Shown here: piece after piece, positions 35,157 to 40,886 of the stretch
Numbering within the stretch: the first letter of the stretch is position 1
How the letters are laid out: each line of letters starts with the position of its first letter
Assembly (NCBI GenBank): GCA_947371275.1
Contig: CANBOV010000016.1
Span: 1 to 40,886 of the forward strand
DNA from: Flavobacteriaceae bacterium
GTDB lineage: Bacteria; Bacteroidota; Bacteroidia; Flavobacteriales; Flavobacteriaceae
DNA: 40,886 nucleotides
Direction of reading: 5' to 3'
The notes under the pieces: generated by a model
Seen by the model: the letters and a program-made list of their open reading frames with translations, nothing else
Told to the model about the DNA's origin: nothing
Databases searched by the model: none
Position numbers and translations under genes: made by a program

Positions 35157-35837
35157 ATGAAAAATTTAGTTATCATTTCACTCCTGTTCTCTTTGAATTC
35201 TTTTGCACAAACCGTCCTTGAAAAAGCCGACGGCAGCAAAATAACGGTAGATTATGCAACGTTTGACCAAGCGGCTGAAAAGGTGACGTACAAAGTTGGA
35301 GATAAAAAAGAGAAACTGAAGTTCAAAGAAGTGAAATCTGTCGTTGCGCCTTATGTTGCAGATTCAAAAGTGCCGCTGGCTAATTATACTTGGATGTATT
35401 TTCCCAATGCCAAAAAATTCAATGGGATGTATATTAAGGCAGAAACCAAGGAGAAGTTACTTGGATTTTTTCATTACACTACAGAAACCGGACCGAGCAC
35501 AACCAGCGCAAACGGTACCACCTTTTTTAATGGATCGAGTGAATTTGAACATGTTCATTTAACGGTTTTTGATAAGCAAGGTAATGTACTAGAAGATAGA
35601 GATTTGAGATCGGGACATCAGAACCACAACATCGAAGAGCGCGGTGAGGCAATTGAAATGATTAAACGAAATTTCTCGGATTGCCCTAATTTTATAAAAG
35701 ATTTCAGTTCCTTTATCACGACAGAGAGTGACGCATTAAATTTGCGTGTCGTTGAATACTTCATGCAAAAAATAAAAGTTAATGTTAATAACGGTGTCTA
35801 CACAATGGAGCCTCATAATTTAATCAACTGTAATTAA
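35157..35837 (+). CDS. Secreted hypothetical protein
   Basis: I do not recognise this 226-residue protein. I start it at 35157 (MKNLVIISLLFSLNSFAQ), which is a good signal peptide; the longer frame to 35133 starts inside the probable promoter. The mature part begins with a short KITVDYATFDQAAEKVTYKV-type strand region that recalls Bacteroidota proteins sensing or storing material in the periplasm, and its C-terminal part has two Cys (CPNFIKD and the terminal NCN). It has its own -7 box and stands alone between the envelope cluster and the cassette-like region. Confidence 0.78.
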   Translation: MKNLVIISLLFSLNSFAQTVLEKADGSKITVDYATFDQAAEKVTYKVGDKKEKLKFKEVKSVVAPYVADSKVPLANYTWMYFPNAKKFNGMYIKAETKEKLLGFFHYTTETGPSTTSANGTTFFNGSSEFEHVHLTVFDKQGNVLEDRDLRSGHQNHNIEERGEAIEMIKRNFSDCPNFIKDFSSFITTESDALNLRVVEYFMQKIKVNVNNGVYTMEPHNLINCN

Positions 35838-35879
35838 GGTTATTTTCAAGAGATAGCGTTCTATAGCTTTGATTTGATG

Positions 35880-37184
35880 TTAGTTGAAAACATCATAAAA
35901 CTGCCAATACGCAAAGAGGCCAATTAAGCTAATGTAAATAAGATTGTTTAAGGTAAATAGTACTCTAGCTAAGAAGTTCCAACTTTCCTCCTTTAATAGG
36001 CTATAATTAATCATCGAGAAGGGGAATATAATTACGACTAGCAAGAAGGGGAGGTACGAAGTCAAACTTACAAAAACATTTGTCGGGTCTTTGTATGGCG
36101 CAGGAAAGTAAAATAAGTTAACACTACTGCTTAATACATACATATAATAAAACAAGATTAGACCCATTGGAAACAACAATAGTTGAATCAAGGAATATTT
36201 TATATGCTCCTTTCTTCTAAAATATTGAACTAGAAAGTAGATTGAAGTCAATAAAAAAAATCCAGCAGAAGTAACAATAAATAATCCTAATAAATTACTG
36301 TTTTTTGGGGTTTTGTATTTTCGTAATTTTTCAAATTCAGTGCTGTGGGGAAATAGTGTTTCTATCGAAATAATGTGATCACCCTTTTTTAATTCTTCGC
36401 TTAGTTTGAATTTAACAGTTGTTTTATAGTCGTGATAAAAATACAAGTTCACTATCCCATCGTGTAAGTCCCAAATAGAAGAAAGTAACGTTCCGTCGCC
36501 AATCTTCTTCCTGCATACATGCATCGTGTCAGACAAAGCGGTGTAGAACGCCAATGTACTGTCAATCCCATTCTTTAAAAAGGCAACACCTTTTCGGTAT
36601 CGGTCAAGTTTGTTGGCTTTTTGTTCTGGAGTTATGGTCGGACAAAAGTTTGATATAACGTAGGTTGGTTTGTTTCCTATTGTCAAAGTATAAGGTTCAA
36701 CAATCAGATATTTGCCCGATTTGTCAACGTAAATAAAAATGTCTTCAATAAAATAACTATAGTCGTATTTACTAATAAATTCTTTAACTTCTTCCACTGA
36801 TTTGCAACTGTGAAGAATGTCCTTTAAATACTTTGTTGGGTTATATATTGTTTTTCCGCTTGTAAAATTATCTTGTGGTGGGTGGAATGATGCAAGTCGT
36901 TCAAAGGCCAAACCCATTTCATTCATTCCAGATTGCGGAGCGTAGCCATTTCCTCCGTCATACCTTGAACCTGTAAAAGCAGCCCCATAATGACCTTTAA
37001 AATTCCCTTTTTCAAACCAAATATGGGGCGTTACGCGCCAAGCATCTTCGTTGCTTCCTAGCACAGTCTTAGTCCCTTTTGTGATTTTATACCCACTACA
37101 AGCCCTACTATCTTGCGAAATGGCCATCGTTATAATCATCAATAATAGAAGACTAACCGCTTTCATTTGTTTAATTTTCGTCAT
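35880..37184 (-). CDS. Ntn-type linear amide hydrolase with membrane tail
   Basis: A 434-residue protein. I start it at the ATG at 37184 (MTKIKQMKAV); a second ATG is at 37166, and the longer frame to 37334 crosses repeat sequence. A signal peptide ends at RA, so that Cys29 of ACSGY becomes the N-terminal residue, as needed for an Ntn nucleophile. GSNEDAW follows, then GMNEMGLAFERL and YVISNF, all like the choloylglycine hydrolase/acyltransferase (C45, C59) group. After about residue 290 there are four membrane helices, which is unusual. It likely cleaves amide bonds in the periplasm while anchored to the membrane. The substrate is unknown. Confidence 0.82.
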   Translation of the reverse strand: MTKIKQMKAVSLLLLMIITMAISQDSRACSGYKITKGTKTVLGSNEDAWRVTPHIWFEKGNFKGHYGAAFTGSRYDGGNGYAPQSGMNEMGLAFERLASFHPPQDNFTSGKTIYNPTKYLKDILHSCKSVEEVKEFISKYDYSYFIEDIFIYVDKSGKYLIVEPYTLTIGNKPTYVISNFCPTITPEQKANKLDRYRKGVAFLKNGIDSTLAFYTALSDTMHVCRKKIGDGTLLSSIWDLHDGIVNLYFYHDYKTTVKFKLSEELKKGDHIISIETLFPHSTEFEKLRKYKTPKNSNLLGLFIVTSAGFFLLTSIYFLVQYFRRKEHIKYSLIQLLLFPMGLILFYYMYVLSSSVNLFYFPAPYKDPTNVFVSLTSYLPFLLVVIIFPFSMINYSLLKEESWNFLARVLFTLNNLIYISLIGLFAYWQFYDVFN

Positions 37185-37351
37185 TATATTGGGTCTAAGG
37201 TGTGATTTTATTTTTGATTGTTTGATTTTATAGTGGCAGCCTCGTTCTAAAACGGCATTTAACGCTCCCGCCCATGAAGCAGTAACGAATCCAGTAAACT
37301 GGTTATTAAATTTCATCCTTTCTTCCTGCGCCATACGGTTTGTTATTGATA

Positions 37352-37392
37352 AAAATTATTGCAAAACGTGAACCTACTATAAAATTAGTACC
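37352..37392 (-). repeat. Repeat element, type 2, copy A
   Basis: A 41-base sequence matching 38701-38741 at 34 of 41 positions by direct comparison. Both contain AAACGTGAAC. On the minus strand it carries TAATTTTA (37380-37387), a possible -7 box pointing toward the Ntn hydrolase gene. Confidence 0.6.
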
Positions 37393-37501
37393 CAAGTCTT
37401 GTCTTAAGTCTAGACGAACAGAAGAAGTATTTGCTACAAGTGTTTACAGATTGACACAGGAAACCGCTAAAGATTTATATTCCTCCTAGGTATCATATAC
37501 C

Positions 37502-37612
37502 TTAAAAGCATTTAAAACTCCCAAATACGTCTTTTTCAGGACCAAGTACTCTTTTATTTTCAACTAAAGTAATGATTGCTTCTTCAGTCAATGTAGCTTC
37601 AGTATAAGGGGA
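37502..37612 (-). pseudogene. C-terminal gene remnant
   Basis: The minus strand keeps 36 codons open without a start codon, bounded upstream by a stop at 37613-37615. The peptide (SPYTEATLTEEAI, then LVENKRVLGPEKDVFG, ending FKCF) looks like real protein sequence. It may be the end of a decayed cassette gene. The parent family is not recognised. Confidence 0.35.
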
Positions 37613-37641
37613 TTAAAAAATACAATTCCTACTTAACGTAA

Positions 37642-37674
37642 AAACCCTTCAGGACACTAGGCACTAAAGGGTTT
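37642..37674 (-). terminator. Terminator of the lipoprotein gene
   Basis: Arms AAACCCTT (37642-37649) and AAGGGTTT (37667-37674) around a 17-base loop, with a short T run on the minus strand. It begins 22 bases past the lipoprotein stop codon. Confidence 0.75.
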
Positions 37675-37696
37675 GTTTATTTCGTAAAAATAAGGC

Positions 37697-38485
37697 CTAG
37701 TAATAGGTAAACGAAAAGGAATGCAGTACCGTTCCAAACCAACTTTGATTAGCCGTTAAAGGATAATTGTTGGCGTTATAAGTGTAAGCAAACTCTCCAC
37801 TATTTACAAAATTATGTGCAATACCACCTAAAATGGTATCAACCAAAGTATAACTACTTTGTTTTCCTATAATATGAGTGAAAATAATTTTATCATATCC
37901 TAGAACATTTTTAAAAATACTATTTTTTGTGTCATAAGCATAATGGTCTGTATAAGAGTCATACTGTTTTACAACTTGTAACTGTACGATTTCGCCATCT
38001 TGAACGGTGATGGTTCCAGTCTTTAACGAGACCGGTGCATTTCCAGGAATAGTGCTAGTTTGTGCAAAAGTGACGGTATTGTTAGCATTATATACATACG
38101 TTGTTACAAATTCCTCATCAGAATCCGGCGTAGTTGTTTTAAATTGAACTAATTGATTAGTGGCATTATAAACAAACTGATCTGTAGAAAGAAGTTGCGT
38201 TGATCCCGAGTTGTATACTTGAAATTTTTCAATTTTTGTAATCAAATTTCCGGTGTAGGTATAGAGATCAGAAAAAACATCAGAACCATTATTTCGTCTA
38301 ATTTCGACGAGCTTGTTACCATTATACGTAAAATTTGATTCACTGCCTCCAAGCGCAACATCACCTTCAACGATTTTCTTTAATAAGAGGTTTTGTGAAG
38401 TCGTATTATCAGAAGAGCTATTATCACTTGAACAAGAAACAAGAAACAGTAGAGAAATACTGATTAAACAAAAGAGTTTTTTCAT
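37697..38485 (-). CDS. Lipoprotein with YD-like repeats
   Basis: A 262-residue lipoprotein; the lipobox is LVSC with Cys18, followed by a Ser/Asn/Asp-rich linker. The rest consists of repeated units of the YxYNxNNxLxxI type (YNGNKLVEI, YTYTGNLITKI, FVYNATNQLVQF, YVYNANNTVTF), which resemble the YD repeats of RHS-like proteins and the DUF4595-type lipoproteins of Bacteroidota. It is probably on the outer membrane surface. Its function is unknown. It has its own terminator and is preceded by a complex repeat element, so it is a single-gene unit. Confidence 0.8.
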   Translation of the reverse strand: MKKLFCLISISLLFLVSCSSDNSSSDNTTSQNLLLKKIVEGDVALGGSESNFTYNGNKLVEIRRNNGSDVFSDLYTYTGNLITKIEKFQVYNSGSTQLLSTDQFVYNATNQLVQFKTTTPDSDEEFVTTYVYNANNTVTFAQTSTIPGNAPVSLKTGTITVQDGEIVQLQVVKQYDSYTDHYAYDTKNSIFKNVLGYDKIIFTHIIGKQSSYTLVDTILGGIAHNFVNSGEFAYTYNANNYPLTANQSWFGTVLHSFSFTYY

Positions 38486-38833
38486 TTGATAGAGAATTAA
38501 GTTTAAAATAATTTGCTAAAAATATTAAAGTAAATGATATAAACCCTATTTTTTTGAATTATTAAATTGATAAGTTTCATTTTTTTAATTTAGACATTGG
38601 TTTTAATTCTGCGGTCACCATTCCACCGCTTCACGCAGTTACGAAAATCGGAATTGATTATTTTCATTCCTTGTCTCGTCCCAAGACGAGATTAAAGTTA
38701 AAAATTCTTGAGAAACGTGAACTTACCATAAAATTGGAACCTGCCTGCCTGCAGGCAAGTTGCTTGACACGAGCGTAGCAACATTCCGCAAAACGGATTG
38801 CGTTCCATCGTTTCGCCATTAAGGCTAGCGCTG
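38486..38833. repeat. Composite repeat element B
   Basis: No gene. From left to right on the plus strand it has: a hairpin near 38609-38638; a 7-bp stem at 38674-38691 (TCTCGTC, GACGAGA); the type 2 repeat at 38701-38741; a palindrome TGCCTGCAGGCA (38746-38757); GAGCGTAGCAAC (38771-38782); and a 30-base block at 38788-38817 that recurs with one change each in elements C and D. It begins directly after the stop codon of the serine hydrolase gene. Confidence 0.7.
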
Positions 38834-39907
38834 TTACTTGCCGTATTGTTTTTTTAGTTCTTTGAGTACTATATTCATTCCTTTTTCTGCCTCGTCAGAT
38901 TGTATGTTTGCAAATAGTATAAATGCTTTATCAATGTCTTTGCAAATAAATGTCTTTGTCAAAAATGTTCCTGGATTTCCTTCGTGATATGAATATTTCA
39001 AATTGTTTGTGCGGTCTACAATGGATTTCCAACCAAAAGAAAATTCGGGTAACCCAAAATGAAAATACTCAAACTCTTCTTTTGTGAAGTATTTAGAGTT
39101 CCCTAAAAATCCTTGCAATTGTAGCTGAATAAATTTTGAATAGTCTGGCAAACTAATATTTATATTACCTGCTGATGAAAGCCAATTTAGTTTAAAGTTT
39201 AGCGCTGGTTTTTCAGGTTCTAAATTTTCATCGTGTCCCCAAGGTTGGTTTATGTCTTTTAAGTTTGGTTGTCCAAAATCAAATTTGATTCCCAGTTCTT
39301 TCCCCAACTCTTCTACCAAAGTTTCGTATTTTTTCCCTGTCGCTTTTTCAAGCATTAATCCTACGGCAACATAGCTAGGATTGGCCCAATAGACTGTTTT
39401 TGTTTCTGTTGTTGGTTTTTGTCGTAATATCCAAGCCACAAATTTATATCGTTGTTGTTGATTATTACCTTTTATTTTCTTTTTTGTTGGTGCGTCATCG
39501 TCATAAGACCATTGAATAAGTTTGGCTCTGAAAGTCAAGAAATCTTGTAATGTCAAATTGTAATACGCTTTGTTACTTTGGGCTTTTAGTTCAGGATAAA
39601 GGTCAAAAAATTTAGTATCCCATTTTAGTTTACCTTGTTTTACGAGTAGTTCTGTTATATAACTTGTAATCGTTTTGGTGCACGAACCAATTCTGAACCG
39701 ATCATTTATGGTTGCTCTATATTTTGAGTTTACTCGTTGAAAGCCCAAAGATTGCATTTCCAAAATGCTGTCTGACGAAACAACTGCATAAGCAAGTTCC
39801 GGAATTTTGTATTTTATTCTTACGCTGTCAGCAAAGGAATTGATTTTTTGTCCAAACGAGCTTGTAAAAATTATCAGCGTAATTATTGTTATTAAAAGTC
39901 TGTTCAT
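38834..39907 (-). CDS. Serine hydrolase, class C beta-lactamase family, altered motif
   Basis: An exported protein of 357 residues; the signal peptide ends at SSFGQ. It has the beta-lactamase/esterase fold motif SCTK (Ser75, Lys78) and a third motif HEG (His308, Gly310). The middle motif, usually YxN, reads WAN here (Trp174, Asn176), directly after a Tyr173, so the usual general-base Tyr appears to be shifted or lost. It could still act as an esterase or peptidase of altered specificity, or bind without cutting. It is a single-gene unit between repeat elements B and C, like its neighbours. Confidence 0.88.
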   Translation of the reverse strand: MNRLLITIITLIIFTSSFGQKINSFADSVRIKYKIPELAYAVVSSDSILEMQSLGFQRVNSKYRATINDRFRIGSCTKTITSYITELLVKQGKLKWDTKFFDLYPELKAQSNKAYYNLTLQDFLTFRAKLIQWSYDDDAPTKKKIKGNNQQQRYKFVAWILRQKPTTETKTVYWANPSYVAVGLMLEKATGKKYETLVEELGKELGIKFDFGQPNLKDINQPWGHDENLEPEKPALNFKLNWLSSAGNINISLPDYSKFIQLQLQGFLGNSKYFTKEEFEYFHFGLPEFSFGWKSIVDRTNNLKYSYHEGNPGTFLTKTFICKDIDKAFILFANIQSDEAEKGMNIVLKELKKQYGK

Positions 39908-40194
39908 TGTTTGCAGGGTGTTTTTGAATAGGGCAGGTAACGCATTTTCTCAACGAAGTTCCTAAAAAATTAGCACTAAGCGCCACTAATGGAGCGCAAT
40001 ACGTGGAAGGCGGCGAGATGCAAAACGGATTGCGCTCCATCGTTTCGCCTCCAGAAGCAGTCGCAGACTTTCTGACTTAGTTTTCTCCACTAAGATAAAA
40101 TGAAAATAGGAAATAGAAACCAACAATGAACTGACAATCAGCGATTGATTTTGACGGCTTTTAGTTGCTGCGTTTTTTCTGAATTATTCTGTGT
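39908..40194. repeat. Repeat element C with covarying stem
   Basis: No gene. A long stem is formed by ATGGAGCGCAAT (39989-40000) and ATTGCGCTCCAT (40029-40040), loop 28 bases. The block CAACGAAGTTCCTAAAA (39951-39967) is identical to 40509-40525 in element D. The 30-base block 40020-40049 matches those in B and D. On the minus strand a TAATTTTT (39965-39972) sits upstream of the serine hydrolase gene. The part from 40081 to 40194 shows nothing recognisable. Confidence 0.7.
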
Positions 40195-40464
40195 TTATTT
40201 TAAAGATTTCCATCGACCCAAACGCTTCATTCCTCTCGTAAATAACCAAGAAAAAAATCTTGAATGTCCGCCTTCCATCATTTTATTTTTGCAATATTCT
40301 TGAAATTCTACGACGTTATTGCCTTTATAAATAAATTCGCCATTTTCATAGCAATAGGAGCAATACTTATTGCTAATGCTTTTGTCGGCATTTGTTCCAC
40401 CTCCTTTTTCGTCTCTTTTTAGTGGCATTCCACAAGACTGACAGTTTTTAAATTCTTTATCCAT
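40195..40464 (-). CDS. Small zinc-ribbon protein
   Basis: An 89-residue protein, started at 40464 (MDKEFKNCQSCGMPL). The zinc ribbon has CQSCGMPL (Cys8, Cys11) and KYCSYCYENGEF (Cys35, Cys38), the pattern of the putative zinc-ribbon domain family (PF12674). The C-terminus is basic and ends FTRGMKRLGRWKSLK. It has no signal peptide. Such small proteins are common in cassette-type gene collections. It lies between repeat elements C and D, and its exact role is unknown. Confidence 0.85.
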   Translation of the reverse strand: MDKEFKNCQSCGMPLKRDEKGGGTNADKSISNKYCSYCYENGEFIYKGNNVVEFQEYCKNKMMEGGHSRFFSWLFTRGMKRLGRWKSLK

Positions 40465-40667
40465 TTTGAATGACTTTAGTTTTAACAAGTGCACCTACCG
40501 GAGGCACACAACGAAGTTCCTAAAATATAGTACTATCCGCCACCGATGGAACGCAATACGGGGAAGGGGGCGAGAGCTCGAAGAGCGTAGCAACGTACCG
40601 CAAAACGGATTGCGTTCCATCGTTCCGCCGCTTGGCGAACTGGCGGCAAGCTTAACGGTTACGTGTA
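40465..40667. repeat. Repeat element D with long perfect stem
   Basis: No gene. CGATGGAACGCAAT (40544-40557) and ATTGCGTTCCATCG (40609-40622) form a 14-bp perfect stem over a 51-base loop. A second smaller hairpin uses CCGCC (40625-40629) and GGCGG (40642-40646). The blocks CAACGAAGTTCCTAAAA (40509-40525) and 40600-40629 are shared with element C, and GAGCGTAGCAAC (40583-40594) is shared with element B. A TATATTTT (40522-40529, minus strand) precedes the zinc-ribbon gene. Confidence 0.72.
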
Positions 40668-40689
40668 AAGGTAAGTAAAATTTCCGGCG

Positions 40690-40886
40690 CTAGATTTTCC
40701 GTTTAAGGAAAATCGATACCAGCCATTGCGACAAACGGCTGTGCTTGTTGCACAACCCCTCAAAAATAGCAAAAAGTTCTTGCAAAAACTATATAGATTT
40801 AGTATTTTTAAGGTATGCAAGGACGAAAAGAACTCACTCCCAAAATGCTCTACCAAGTTCATCTACAGGACTTAATTCCCGAGCAT
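40690..40886 (+). mobile_element. Left part of an IS1182-type insertion sequence (edge uncertain)
   Basis: The sequence before the transposase start holds a palindrome at 40693-40714 (arms GATTTTCC and GGAAAATC around GTTTAA). The outer end of the element cannot be fixed because only one side is in the window; it lies somewhere between element D and the transposase start. Confidence 0.55.
40815..40886 (+). CDS. IS1182-type transposase, 5' end only
   Basis: The frame opens at the ATG at 40815 and stays open for 24 codons to the window edge. It begins MQGRKELTPKMLYQVHL and ends LIPEH, which resembles the N-terminus of Bacteroidota transposases of the IS1182 group. The catalytic DDE residues are beyond the edge. 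The gene points away from the cassette-like region. Confidence 0.75.
   Translation, partial: MQGRKELTPKMLYQVHLQDLIPEH

Larger units (their letters stand above)
37185..37696. other. Repeat-rich region upstream of the Ntn hydrolase gene
   Basis: No intact gene. It holds a repeat element at 37352-37392 that is about 83 percent identical to 38701-38741, a short gene remnant (37502-37612) and a terminator (37642-37674). The stretch 37230-37330 contains an open frame on the minus strand that I regard as spurious. Confidence 0.55.

Noticed and set aside
37185..37334. N-terminal extension of the Ntn hydrolase frame
   Set aside because: It would place about 50 residues before the signal peptide, and the sequence crosses a repeat-like region. 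An exported protein needs its signal peptide at the N-terminus.
40466..40678. Plus-strand frame through repeat element D
   Set aside because: It lies wholly in the repeat with its long stems; the apparent protein is rich in Arg and has no family features.
37185..40690. CRISPR array
   Set aside because: The repeats are few, long, unevenly spaced and composite, with genes between them. No cas gene is present.

Overview
The window looks like a chromosomal piece of a Bacteroidota bacterium, most likely a Flavobacterium or close relative. By eye the DNA is AT-rich. Several promoters match the Bacteroidota -7 box TAnnTTTG. The gene content also fits: a Flavobacteriia-type LptD, a very large TamB, DUF4159, the THUMP-like/PG_1098-type methyltransferase and SPOR-tailed amidases. 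No rRNA or tRNA gene was found.

Layout. 1-506: non-coding, with a 29-bp direct repeat and a terminator. 507-5646 (minus): a small coiled-coil protein, then a tripartite efflux operon tetR-tolC-emrA-emrB with two tandem palindromic operators over its promoter. 5839-6408: a glutamine amidotransferase (TrpG/PabA type). 6514-8210 (minus): a marR-nitroreductase-yceI operon, also with paired operators. 8411-9451 (plus): a rhodanese and a VanX-type dipeptidase. 9448-13591 (minus): a secreted hypothetical protein, a methyltransferase, DUF4159, rsmE and tsaD. 13692-18224 (plus): tamB. 18366-21852 (plus): phosphofructokinase, GAPDH, an N-acetylglucosamine-kinase-like protein and methylglyoxal synthase, separated in part by strong hairpin terminators. 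21943-25108 (minus): lptD and ridA. 25198-35004 (plus): two tandem amidases, an MCE/MlaD protein, a membrane Fe-S protein, a HAD-like protein, a CCG-domain Fe-S protein, a conserved hypothetical protein and a GH3/beta-lactamase-fold fusion. 35157-35837: a secreted hypothetical protein.

From about 35880 to the right edge the character changes. Single unrelated minus-strand genes (an Ntn-type amidase with a membrane tail, a YD-like lipoprotein, a serine hydrolase with an altered active-site motif, a zinc-ribbon protein) alternate with complex inverted-repeat elements that share sequence with each other. Two of these elements contain a long stem with a compensatory base change. The arrangement resembles an array of gene cassettes, but no integrase is visible. 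The window ends inside the first codons of an IS1182-type transposase.

How the genes fit together. Much of the middle concerns the cell envelope: LPS export (lptD), inner-to-outer membrane lipid or protein transport (tamB, mlaD) and peptidoglycan turnover (two amidases, vanX, GH3). Central carbon metabolism forms a second block, with methylglyoxal synthase close to the triose-phosphate step. The left part holds two stress or drug response operons, each with operators that can be read directly from the sequence.
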